NCBI RefSeq assembly: GCF_010682105.1
Contig: NZ_JAAGWH010000016.1
Coordinates: 1 to 51,911, forward strand
DNA: 51,911 bases
DNA from: Modestobacter muralis
GTDB taxonomy: Bacteria > Actinomycetota > Actinomycetes > Mycobacteriales > Geodermatophilaceae
Reading direction: 5' to 3'
Shown: one piece after another, positions 38,241 through 46,552 of the stretch
Layout of the letters: each line of letters opens with the position of its first letter
Position numbering within the stretch: the stretch's first letter is position 1
The notes under the pieces: model-generated
Database searches by the model: none
What the model saw: only the letters and a program-made list of their open reading frames with translations
Told to the model about the DNA's origin: nothing
Program-made: the position numbers and the translations under genes

Positions 38241-39881
38241 TCAGTGCCGGGGCGTGGTGGCCGGGCCGGTCAGCGGCTCGTCCGACAGCGGGTCGGGCAG
38301 GTCACGGACGCTGGGGTCCTCCCGCTCGGCGGTGTAGTCGCTGGGCGAGGTGCCGTCGACGCCGTCGTCCACGTGCATCGCCCGCAGCACGACCGTCACC
38401 ACGACCGTGACCAGCAGGTTCACCAGCAGCGCGAGGAAACCGGCGTAGACCGTGTAGGTCGTGTCCAGGCCGAGCTTGCCCAGGCTGAACGCCGACCCGC
38501 CCCAGTGCTCCCGCAGGACGACGCCGCCGGGGCCGACCCGCGGGACGTTGTAGAGCATGAGCATGCCGGCGCCCATCCCCGCGACCCAACCGGCGATGAG
38601 CGCGCCGCGGTGCAGCCAGCGGGTGTAGAGCCCGATCGCCACCGACGGCAGCGTCTGCAGGATGATCACGCCGCCGATCAGCTGCAGGTCGATGGAGAAC
38701 TGCGGGTCGATGAGCAGGATCGCCGCGACCGCACCGAGCTTCACCACCAGCGAGGCGATCTTGGCGACCTTGGCCTCCTGCGCCGGGCTGGCGTCCCTCC
38801 TCAGGTACTCCTTGTAGATGTTGCGGGTGAACAGGTTGGCCGCGGCGATCGACATGATCGCCGCCGGCACCAGCGCGCCGATGCCAACCGCAGCGAAGGC
38901 GATCCCGGCGAACCAACTGGGGAACATGTCCTGGAACAGCCGGGGCACGATCGTGTTGGCGTCGGTGCCCACCGGCGTCGTCCCGGCGGCGATGGCCATG
39001 AAGCCCAGCAGCGCGATGAAGCCCAGCGCCAGGCTGTAGATCGGCAGCGCGCTCATGTTCCGCTTGAGGACGTCGCGGTTCTTGGCCGCCAGCGTCCCGG
39101 TGATCGAGTGTGGGTAGAGGAACAGCGCCAGCGCCGAGCCCAGGGCCAGCGTCGCGTACTGCAGCTGACCGGCCTGCCCGAGCAGCACTCCCCCGCTCTT
39201 CGCGGCGGTGAACTTGGCGTCCGCGGCGCCGAAGATCGCCTCCCACCCGCCGAGCTTGGAGGGGATGACGATGACGGCGACGATGATCGTCAGGTAGATC
39301 AGGATGTCCTTGACGAACGCGATCAGCGCCGGGGCGCGCAGCCCGGAGTTGTACGTGTAGACGGCGAGGATCACGAACGCCGCGATGATCGGCCACTCAC
39401 CGGTCACGCCCATGGTCTTGAGCACGGCCTCGATGCCCACCAGCTGCAGGGCGATGTAGGGCATCGTGGCGACGATCCCGGTGATCGCGACCAGCAGGGC
39501 CATCGTCGGGGAGTCGAACCGGGACCGGACGAAGTCCGCCGGGGTGACGAACCCGCGCACGTGGCTGACCGACCACAGGCGGATGACCACCAGGAAGATC
39601 AGCGGGTAGACCACGACGGTGTACGGGACGGCGAAGAACCCGGCCGCGCCCGCCCCGAACACCAGCGCGGGCACGGCGACGAACGTGTAGGCGGTGTAGA
39701 TGTCCCCGCCGATGAGGAACCAGGTGATCCAGGAGCCGAAGCTCCGCCCACCCAGGCCCCACTCGTCCAGGTGCATGAGGGTGTCACCGCGGCGCCAGCG
39801 CGAGGCGAGGAAGCCCAGCACGGTGACCAGCAGGAAGAACAGGACGAAGATCGTCACCTCGACGGTGTTCACGCGCGGCAT
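38241..39881 (-). CDS. Sodium:solute symporter (monocarboxylate/acetate type)
   Basis: 546 residues from ATG 39881 with 13 hydrophobic segments, the SSS/LeuT-fold layout. Family segments: WGLGGRSFGSWITWFLIGGDIYTAYTFVAVP (helix 1-2), RSRFDSPTMALLVAITGIVATMPYIALQLVGIEAVL, GSALALFLYPHSITGTLAAKNRDVLKRNMSALPIYSLALGFIALLGFMA, and GALVPAAIMSIAAANLFTRNIYKEYL. Closest in feel to MctP/ActP-like permeases that import short-chain monocarboxylates with Na+ or H+; substrate is inferred. It follows the DUF3311 gene by 2 bp and should form a complex with it. Confidence 0.88.
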   Translation of the reverse strand: MPRVNTVEVTIFVLFFLLVTVLGFLASRWRRGDTLMHLDEWGLGGRSFGSWITWFLIGGDIYTAYTFVAVPALVFGAGAAGFFAVPYTVVVYPLIFLVVIRLWSVSHVRGFVTPADFVRSRFDSPTMALLVAITGIVATMPYIALQLVGIEAVLKTMGVTGEWPIIAAFVILAVYTYNSGLRAPALIAFVKDILIYLTIIVAVIVIPSKLGGWEAIFGAADAKFTAAKSGGVLLGQAGQLQYATLALGSALALFLYPHSITGTLAAKNRDVLKRNMSALPIYSLALGFIALLGFMAIAAGTTPVGTDANTIVPRLFQDMFPSWFAGIAFAAVGIGALVPAAIMSIAAANLFTRNIYKEYLRRDASPAQEAKVAKIASLVVKLGAVAAILLIDPQFSIDLQLIGGVIILQTLPSVAIGLYTRWLHRGALIAGWVAGMGAGMLMLYNVPRVGPGGVVLREHWGGSAFSLGKLGLDTTYTVYAGFLALLVNLLVTVVVTVVLRAMHVDDGVDGTSPSDYTAEREDPSVRDLPDPLSDEPLTGPATTPRH

Positions 39882-39883
39882 TC

Positions 39884-40171
39884 TCAGCGCCCCCCGTCCC
39901 GGGTCGGGCGGTCCGCCGCGCGGGCGGACACGGCCTGGTCGGCCTTGCTGCGGCGGGTCATCCGGTAGACGAGGCCGGTGGTGAGCACGCCGAGGGCGAC
40001 GAACACCAGCTGCACCCAGTAGAAGAACGGCCAGCCGAACAACTCGGGGTCGCGCTGGTTGTAGAGCGGCACCAGCAGCGGCACCACGATCGGCACGATC
40101 AGCAGCCAGTTCCACGGGCTGCGGTCGCTGCGCCGCGGCGGCGTGGCCGCCGGCGGCTGTGGGGGGGACAC
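39884..40171 (-). CDS. DUF3311 small membrane protein, symporter partner
   Basis: 95 residues from GTG 40171, with GGAGGAC upstream; a longer frame to 40297 has Arg/Pro-rich, unlikely N-terminal sequence. Two membrane helices (WNWLLIVPIVVPLLVPLYN and FYWVQLVFVALGVLTTGLVYRMTRR) match DUF3311, which commonly precedes SSS-type permease genes. It is probably a small subunit of the symporter, analogous to DUF485 partners of ActP. Two bases before the symporter start. Confidence 0.82.
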   Translation of the reverse strand: MSPPQPPAATPPRRSDRSPWNWLLIVPIVVPLLVPLYNQRDPELFGWPFFYWVQLVFVALGVLTTGLVYRMTRRSKADQAVSARAADRPTRDGGR

Positions 40172-40573
40172 GGTGTCCTCCTCCCCGGAGGTGACCTCCG
40201 GGCTCGGTCGGCCGAGAGGGCTCGGCCTGCGGGTCGACTGGCGCCGGGCCGGTGCGCGGTCGACGGGGACGGGAGGGTGCCCCGTCACGGTCGGCATCGC
40301 GGGTGTCCACGTCCGCGGGCAGGTCGTGTCCGGACCGGTGGGCAGGACGCGCCGGCGGGGTCACGGGGCTGCGCGCGCACCGGTGGCAGCCGGCGGGCGA
40401 CGAGGTCGAACGGGCTGCTCGGGGTCTCCGGCGCTCGGTGCGGCCTCGCGTGCGGGCGGCGTCGTGGCCGCCTGCGGAACCGATTCTGACAGCTTGCCCT
40501 GACCAACCGGTGCACCGGCCCCGGACACGACGACGGCCCCGGACCGTGAGGTCCGGGGCCGTCGTCGGCGAGG
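40172..40573. other. Intergenic region upstream of the symporter operon
   Basis: About 400 bp with no convincing gene; candidate frames are Arg/Pro-rich in all phases. The least GC-rich patch is around 40475-40510 (GATTCTGACAGCTTG) and may hold the minus-strand promoter. A strong hairpin at 40528-40567 terminates transcription from the right (see separate entry). Confidence 0.45.
40528..40567 (-). terminator. 18-bp perfect stem hairpin
   Basis: CGACGACGGCCCCGGACC (40528-40545) pairs perfectly with GGTCCGGGGCCGTCGTCG (40550-40567) around GTGA. It lies just after the royal-jelly-like gene stop (40574), on the minus strand. The strongest stem in the window. Confidence 0.9.
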
Positions 40574-41692
40574 TCAGCGGGTCAGGCGCACCGGGCCGGC
40601 CTCGATCGGCGTCCGCAGCAGCAGGTAGGGGTACACCCGCTCGTCGACGCCGCCGGCGTAGCGGGCCTGCCGGTGCAGCTGGTTGGCGGTCACGTAGAGG
40701 TGCCCGTCGGTGGCGACCGACATGGTGTCGGGCCACAGCAGCCGCTCGTCGTGCACGACGGTGGAGATGCTGCCGTCGGGACGGCGGACGACGATCGCGT
40801 TCTGCTCGCCGGCGGTGGCGTAGAGGTTGCCGGCGTCGTCGGTCTCCAGGCCGTCGCCGGCGCTGCCCTTGTCGCCCTCGTCGACGACGGTGGCCGCGAC
40901 CGCGTCGTCGTCCAGGCTGCGGTCGACCAGGGCGTCGGTGGAGACGCTGTACCAGTGCCGGGCGGCCAGCGGGCAGTACCAGAGGCGGGCCCCGTCGGCG
41001 GAGATGGCGATGCCGTCGGAGCCCATGGCCACCGGCTGCGGCTCGGCGTCCGGGCTCTCCTTGGTCAGGAAGGGCCGGCCCTCGACCATCAGCAGCAGGT
41101 CCGGCGGGACGACGGCCTTGGTGGAGGCGTGGTCGCGGAGCCGGCGCCAGGAGTCCCCGGTGGCCAGGTCGACGACGATGATCCCGTTCTCCCCGGCGTC
41201 CGCGGAGTCGGTGATGTAGGCGACGCCGGCCTCGCCGCGGGAGAGGTCGAACCGGACGTCGTTGAGGTAGGTGGTCTCCAGCGCGACCTCGCGCGGGAAG
41301 ACGATGGTCTGCACGACCGTGTCGGTGGTCAGGTCGATGCAGACCAGCTTCGGGCCACCGACCTGCGTGGGCTGGAACAGCGGCGAGCCGGTGTCGAGCA
41401 CCCACAGCCGGTCGGCGGGGTCGACGACGATGCTCTGCACGCTGACGAACGCACTCCTGTCGTCGTCGCTCCTCGGCGAGTTCGTCGCCTGGTCGGGGAA
41501 GGCGACGACCTGCCCGTCCCGGATCTCGGCGACGGTGAACCGGACGTCGTCGCCCCACTTCGGGAAGTTCACGAAGATGCGCCCGGTGGAGGAGACCGAG
41601 ACCCCGGTCGGCATCGGACCGGAGGTGAAGGCGTGCACCACCTCCAGCTCGCCGTAGGGGCGGTCGGTCTGCACGTCAGCTGACTGCGTCAT
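40574..41692 (-). CDS. Major royal jelly / yellow family beta-propeller protein
   Basis: 372 residues from ATG 41692. The pattern is that of MRJP/yellow (dopachrome-converting-like) proteins: GPMPTGVSVSSTGRIFVNFPKWGDDV, VSVQSIVVDPADRLWVLDTGSP, YLNDVRFDLSRGEAGVAYITDSADAGENGIIVVDLATGDSWRRL, SDGIAISADGARLWYCPLAARHWYSV, ADGLETDDAGNLYATAGEQNAIV. No signal peptide, so it is probably cytoplasmic. Bacterial members are poorly characterised; lactonase-like or binding functions have been suggested. Monocistronic with a strong terminator after it. Confidence 0.85.
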   Translation of the reverse strand: MTQSADVQTDRPYGELEVVHAFTSGPMPTGVSVSSTGRIFVNFPKWGDDVRFTVAEIRDGQVVAFPDQATNSPRSDDDRSAFVSVQSIVVDPADRLWVLDTGSPLFQPTQVGGPKLVCIDLTTDTVVQTIVFPREVALETTYLNDVRFDLSRGEAGVAYITDSADAGENGIIVVDLATGDSWRRLRDHASTKAVVPPDLLLMVEGRPFLTKESPDAEPQPVAMGSDGIAISADGARLWYCPLAARHWYSVSTDALVDRSLDDDAVAATVVDEGDKGSAGDGLETDDAGNLYATAGEQNAIVVRRPDGSISTVVHDERLLWPDTMSVATDGHLYVTANQLHRQARYAGGVDERVYPYLLLRTPIEAGPVRLTR

Positions 41693-41716
41693 GCCCGCGC
41701 CCGTACCCGCACGGGC

Positions 41717-42211
41717 TCAGGTGACCCGTCGGGTCATCGCCACCCGCCGGCCGTGCCGGTCCAGGCCGAGCTGGCCCTCGTGGTGGCGGAGCTCCTGCAG
41801 GGCCGGCGTCGGCTCGGTGACCTCCCAGCCGTGCCGGGCGTAGAACGGCGCGTTCCACGGGACGTCGGCGTAGGTCAGCAGCGTGATGCGGTCGGCGCCG
41901 TGCTCCCGGGCAACCTCGACGCTCGCGGCCAGCAGCGCGCCGCCGATGCCCTGCCGGCTGTGCGCCGGGTGCACCGACAGCTGCTCCAGGTGGACGGCGC
42001 CGTCGAACAGATCGAGGACGGCGAACCCCCGCACCGGCTCGCCGACCACCAGCACCCGCCACGACCGCGCCCGCCCCTCGGCGCTCGCCGGGGCCGGCAG
42101 GTCGGTGATGCCCAGCGGCACGAACAACTCGTCGGCCGCCGCCTCGACCTCCGGCAGCTGCGCCAGGTCGGCGTCCCCGGCGTCCCGCACCTCACTACGA
42201 CCTGTCGACAT
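41717..42211 (-). CDS. GNAT family N-acetyltransferase
   Basis: 164 residues from ATG 42211. The acetyl-CoA motif is HLEQLSVHPAHSRQGIGGALLAASVEVAREHGADRITLLTY (R/Q-x-x-G-x-G/A in RQGIGG), followed by YARHGWEV. It transfers an acetyl group to an unknown amine. Next to the royal-jelly-like gene on the same strand, 25 bp apart. Confidence 0.9.
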   Translation of the reverse strand: MSTGRSEVRDAGDADLAQLPEVEAAADELFVPLGITDLPAPASAEGRARSWRVLVVGEPVRGFAVLDLFDGAVHLEQLSVHPAHSRQGIGGALLAASVEVAREHGADRITLLTYADVPWNAPFYARHGWEVTEPTPALQELRHHEGQLGLDRHGRRVAMTRRVT

Positions 42212-42283
42212 GTCGGCACCCTGACACGTCCCGCCGACGACGTGCTGGTTGCAGCCGCCGGTGGCCGTGGGCCGTAGCCCCCC

Positions 42284-42460
42284 TCAGCGCAGGTGCGGGC
42301 GCACGCCGACCTCGCAGTGGTAGCAGCGGTCCTCGACGTCCGTCGCCCGGTACCACTCGTGACTGCCGCAGTCCCGCCGTCCCTTAAGGGCGACGCCCCG
42401 GTCGATCAGCAACCACGGAAGTCGCGCACGGACTGCCGTCCGCCAGCGGTAGCGCGCCAT
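42284..42460 (-). CDS. Small conserved hypothetical protein (58 aa)
   Basis: 58 residues from ATG 42460: MARYRWRTAVRARLPWLLIDRG..., then KGRRDCGSHEWYRATDVEDRCYHCEVGVRPHLR. The segment with Cys-His-Glu-Trp-Tyr and CYHC suggests a small metal-binding fold. The longer frame upstream runs through the palindromic intergenic region and was rejected. I do not recognise the family beyond its actinobacterial feel. Confidence 0.65.
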   Translation of the reverse strand: MARYRWRTAVRARLPWLLIDRGVALKGRRDCGSHEWYRATDVEDRCYHCEVGVRPHLR

Positions 42461-42734
42461 GCCGGCAGTCTGCGCTCCCCCCGGCCAGCGCAGGCCCCTG
42501 AGGCGAGCGAGCGCCCCGGACGATGTGCGCCTGGTGCCCAGACCCGGCCTGGAGTCGGTCCTCAGCGCACAGTGCCTGTCCGCCGGCCCGCCGCGTCGGC
42601 CGCCGGGGCCATGTTGGCCAACATGGCCCCGGCAGGACGCCGAGTGGGCAGTCGCGGTCAGTGACACGGGTGGGCGCGACCCTCCGGAGGGCAGCAACTG
42701 CCCACTCGACCCGGCTGCCGGAGGAGGTCCTCCG
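42461..42734. other. Intergenic region with a 32-bp palindrome and nested inverted repeat
   Basis: No gene seen. It holds a perfect 32-bp palindrome at 42602-42633 (centre GTTGG/CCAAC, arms GCCGGGGCCATGTTGG) and, 7 bp further, a 12-bp inverted repeat CGAGTGGGCAGT (42641-42652) / ACTGCCCACTCG (42697-42708) with a 44-bp spacer. These sit just beyond the 3' end of the ABC exporter gene (stop 42735). Confidence 0.7.
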
Positions 42735-45700
42735 TCAGTCCATCAGCGGGTCGGCGTCCTCGTCGTCGGTGTAGGCGGCCCACAGTGCGGCGTAGGCGCC
42801 GCCGCGGGCGAGCAGCTCGTCGTGCGTGCCGACCTCGACCACCCGGCCGCCGTCCATCACCGCGACCCGGTCGGCGCGGGCGGCGGTGGTGAGCCGGTGC
42901 GCGACGACCAGCGTCGTGCGGCGACGGGCGACCGCGTCGGCGGCGCGGGTGACCGCGGCCTCGGTGGCCAGGTCCAGCGACGCGGTGGCCTCGTCGAACA
43001 GCAGCACGTCGGGGTCGACCAGCTCGGCACGGGCCAGCGCGAGCAGCTGACGCTGACCGGCCGACAGCGACCGGCCGCGCTCTCCCACCCGGGTCCGGTA
43101 GCCCTGCGGCAGCGCGGCGACCATCTCGTGCGCCCCGACGGCACGGGCCGCGGCCTCCACCTCGGCGTCGGTCGCCGAGGGCCGGCCGTAGGCGATCGCG
43201 TCACGCACCGAACCCGAGAACAGGAACGCCTCCTGCGGGACGACGCCGAGCCGGCCGCGGTAGGCCAGCAGGTCCAGCGAGCGCAGGTCCGCGCCGTCCA
43301 CGCACACCGCGCCCGACGTCGGGTCGTAGAAGCGGGCGACCAGCTTGACCACGGTCGACTTGCCCGCGCCGGTCTCCCCCACCAGCGCCAGCGTCTCCCC
43401 CGGCGCGACCCGCAACGAGACGCCGCGCAGCGCGGGAGCGGGCGCCCCGGCGTAGGCGAACGTGACGTCGGAGAGCTGCACCTCCCCGCGCAGCCGGCCC
43501 ACCGGGCGCGGGTCGACGGCGGCGGGGGTGGACGTCGGCAGCCGCAGCAGGTCACGCAGCCGCCGCAGCCCGACCGCGGCCTGCTGGTAGCTGTCGAACA
43601 CCTGCGACAGCTGCTGGACCGGGGAGAAGAACGTGTCGACGTAGAGCACGAAGGCGATCAGGACACCGGCGGTGATCGCCCCGTCGGACAGCCGGGCCGC
43701 GCCGACCGCGAGCACCGCGGCGGCCGCGACCTCGGAGAGGAACTCGACGAACGGGAAGTAGATCGAGATGTAGCGCTGCGCCCGCAGCCGCACGTCCCGG
43801 TAGGCCTTGGCGTAGCCGCGGAAGACGCCGGTGGAGTGCTCGGTGCGGTCGAACGCCTGGGTGACCCGTACCCCGGCGACGTCCTCCTGCAGCCGGGCGT
43901 TGACCGCGCTGACCCGTTCGCGGGCCTCCGTGTAGGCCGGCACCGACCGCGACCGGAACCAGATCGTGGTCACCACCAGCACCGGGAGCGTGGCCAGCAG
44001 CACCAGCGCCAGCTCGGCGTCGAAGAGGAACAGCGCGACCAGCACCCCGACCAGGGTGAGCACGCTGATCACCGCGGTGGTCAGCCCGGTCTGCAGGAAC
44101 GCCGACAGCGCGTCGACGTCCGTGGTCATCCGGGTCATGATCCGGCCGCCGAGCTCGCGCTCGTAGTAGTCCAGCCCCAGCCGCTGGAGCTGGGCGAAGG
44201 TCTTGACCCGCAGCGTGTAGAGCAGCCGCTCGCCGGTGCGCCCGGTCAGCCAGGCCGCCCCGCGGGCGACGAGGAGGTCGACCACCACGACGGTGAAGGC
44301 GATCGCGGCGACGGTCAGCAGCAGGGACGTCGACCGGGCGGCGATGCCGTTGTCCACGCCCGCGCGCACCAGCGCGGGGATGGCCAGCTGCGCGGCGGTG
44401 TCGACGGCCACCAGCACGAGCGCGGCGGCCAGCGCCCAGCGGAACGGGCGGATCAGCCGCCACAGCGTGAAGTCGGTGTCGGCGGCCCGGGCGCGCTCGG
44501 CGGGCACGTCGGGCCGGTCGTCGGCGGGCGGCAGCCGGTCGACCAGCGCCGTCAGCGACGCGGTCGGCGCCGCGGCCGCCATCGCCGCGCCGCGACCACC
44601 GATCGAGGCGGCCGGCTCCCGCACCGGCGCGGCCTCGACCGGGGCGGGGTCCGGCCAGGCGGCGGGGGTGACCCCGTCGGCCGGGGCGGCGTCGAGCTCG
44701 GGCACGTCGCCGGTGCCCGACAGCAGCAGCCGGAACAGCGGCGAGCGGGCCTCCAGCTCGGCCGCCGTCCCGACGTCGACGACCCGGCCGGCGTCGAGGA
44801 CGGCGACCCGGTCGGCCAGCGCCAGCGTCGACCGGCGGTGTGCCACCAGCAACGTCGTCCGGCCCTGGACGGCGGTGCGCAGCGCGGTGTGGATGCGGGC
44901 CTCGACCGCGGCGTCGACGGCGGAGGTCGCGTCGTCGAGGACCAGCACCCGGGGGTCGGTGAGCAGCGCCCGGGCCAGCGCGACCCGCTGCCGCTGCCCG
45001 CCGGACAGCGTCAGGCCCTGCTCGCCGACGACGGTGTCGTAGCCGTCGGGCAGCTCGGAGATGAAGCCGTCGGCCTGCGCGGCCCGGGCGGCGGCGCGCA
45101 CCTCGGCGTCGGAGGCGTCGGGCCGGCCGAAGGCGATGTTGGACCGCACCGTGTCGGAGAACAGGAAGCTGTCCTCGAACACCACGCCGAGCGCCGAGCG
45201 CAGCGACCCGGTGTCCAGGTCGCGGACGTCGACCCCGCCGACCCGCAGCGCGCCGGCCGAGACGTCGTAGAAGCGCGGCAGCAGCGACACGACGGTGGAC
45301 TTGCCCGACCCCGAGGAGCCGACCAGGGCGAGGGTCTCCCCCGGCTCGACCCGCAGCGAGACGCCGGACAGCACCGGCCGGTCGGGCGTGTGGCCGAAGG
45401 TGACGTCGTCCAGCTCCACGGTCAGCGGGCCGGCCGGCAGCTGCTGGTCACCGGAGACCAGGGTGGGCCGGGCGTCGATGACCTCCAGCACCCGCTCGAC
45501 CCCGGCGCGGGCCTGCTGGCCGATGGTGAGCACGGCGGCGAGCTGGCGCACCGGCGACACCAGCGCGGCCAGGTAGGTGGCGAAGGCCAGGAAGGTGCCC
45601 AGCGAGATCGACCCGCGCAGCGCCAGCCACCCGCCCAGGGCCAGCACGCCCACCTGCCCGAGCGCCGGGACGGCCTGCAGCAGCGGGTTGTAGCGGGCGG

Positions 45701-46469
45701 TGAACCGGACGACGCGCATCCGGGCGCCGAAGAGCGTGCGGGCGCCGTCGTCGATCCGGTCGAGCTCGCGGCCCTCCTGGCCGAAGCCCTTCACCACCCG
45801 GACGCCGGTGACCGCGGCCTCCACGTCGCCGGCCACCTCACCGGCCTGCTGCTGGGCGGCCCAGTTGGCCGGGAACAGGTCCCGCCGGCTGCGCAGCGCG
45901 AGCCACCACAGCGCCGGGCCGACCGCGAGCGCGACGACGGTCAGCAGCGGGGACAGCCACGCCATCACCCCGAGGGAGACGACGAACAGCAGCGCGTTGC
46001 CGGTCAGGTTGGGCAGGAACGCCAGCAGCCCCTGGACCAGGGTGATGTCGCTGATGGAGCGGCTGACCGCCTGCCCGGTCTGCAGCCGGTCCTGGCCCGG
46101 GCCGTCGAGCCGGGACAGTGCGGCGTGGACGTCGTTGCGCAGGTCGTACTGCACGTCCAGCGACAGCCGCCCGGCCAGGTACCGGCGGACGAACCCGGCA
46201 CCGAAGCGCAGCAGCCCGGCGAGCACCAGCGCGACGACGAAAGGTGTGACGTCGGCGTTGCCGGCGACCACCCGGTCGACGACGGCGCGGGTGAGCAGCG
46301 GGGCGACCGCGGCGATCACCGAGCCGACCAGCGCGGCGGTGAACGCACCGACCAGGTCGCCCCGGTGCCGCAGGCAGTAGCCGATCAGTCGCTTGAGCCA
46401 GCCGCCCTCGGGCACCGGCGCCTGGTCTCGGGAGCGGGTGCTGGGGGCGCGCTGGGCAGTGGCCGTCAC
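42735..46469 (-). CDS. Fused ABC exporter (TMD-NBD-TMD-NBD in one protein)
   Basis: About 1244 residues from GTG 46469. Two complete exporter halves in one chain. NBD1: Walker A GSSGSGKSTV, signature LSGGQRQRVALARALL, Walker B RVLVLDDATSAVD. NBD2: Walker A GETGAGKSTV, signature LSAGQRQLLALARAEL, Walker B DVLLFDEATASLD. NBD1 has Asp-Asp (DDATS) where most exporters have Asp-Glu, so site 1 may be degenerate, as in heterodimeric exporters; NBD2 has the catalytic Glu. A fusion of what is usually a two-gene heterodimeric multidrug/lipid exporter. Divergent from the FUSC gene. Confidence 0.92.
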   Translation of the reverse strand: MTATAQRAPSTRSRDQAPVPEGGWLKRLIGYCLRHRGDLVGAFTAALVGSVIAAVAPLLTRAVVDRVVAGNADVTPFVVALVLAGLLRFGAGFVRRYLAGRLSLDVQYDLRNDVHAALSRLDGPGQDRLQTGQAVSRSISDITLVQGLLAFLPNLTGNALLFVVSLGVMAWLSPLLTVVALAVGPALWWLALRSRRDLFPANWAAQQQAGEVAGDVEAAVTGVRVVKGFGQEGRELDRIDDGARTLFGARMRVVRFTARYNPLLQAVPALGQVGVLALGGWLALRGSISLGTFLAFATYLAALVSPVRQLAAVLTIGQQARAGVERVLEVIDARPTLVSGDQQLPAGPLTVELDDVTFGHTPDRPVLSGVSLRVEPGETLALVGSSGSGKSTVVSLLPRFYDVSAGALRVGGVDVRDLDTGSLRSALGVVFEDSFLFSDTVRSNIAFGRPDASDAEVRAAARAAQADGFISELPDGYDTVVGEQGLTLSGGQRQRVALARALLTDPRVLVLDDATSAVDAAVEARIHTALRTAVQGRTTLLVAHRRSTLALADRVAVLDAGRVVDVGTAAELEARSPLFRLLLSGTGDVPELDAAPADGVTPAAWPDPAPVEAAPVREPAASIGGRGAAMAAAAPTASLTALVDRLPPADDRPDVPAERARAADTDFTLWRLIRPFRWALAAALVLVAVDTAAQLAIPALVRAGVDNGIAARSTSLLLTVAAIAFTVVVVDLLVARGAAWLTGRTGERLLYTLRVKTFAQLQRLGLDYYERELGGRIMTRMTTDVDALSAFLQTGLTTAVISVLTLVGVLVALFLFDAELALVLLATLPVLVVTTIWFRSRSVPAYTEARERVSAVNARLQEDVAGVRVTQAFDRTEHSTGVFRGYAKAYRDVRLRAQRYISIYFPFVEFLSEVAAAAVLAVGAARLSDGAITAGVLIAFVLYVDTFFSPVQQLSQVFDSYQQAAVGLRRLRDLLRLPTSTPAAVDPRPVGRLRGEVQLSDVTFAYAGAPAPALRGVSLRVAPGETLALVGETGAGKSTVVKLVARFYDPTSGAVCVDGADLRSLDLLAYRGRLGVVPQEAFLFSGSVRDAIAYGRPSATDAEVEAAARAVGAHEMVAALPQGYRTRVGERGRSLSAGQRQLLALARAELVDPDVLLFDEATASLDLATEAAVTRAADAVARRRTTLVVAHRLTTAARADRVAVMDGGRVVEVGTHDELLARGGAYAALWAAYTDDEDADPLMD

Positions 46470-46552
46470 GAAGCGGCAGGGGTGAGCGGCACGACGTCCA
46501 GTGTGCGACTCCCCTGGCGGCCGCGCCGCCGACGGGGTGGGAGGGTGACCCG

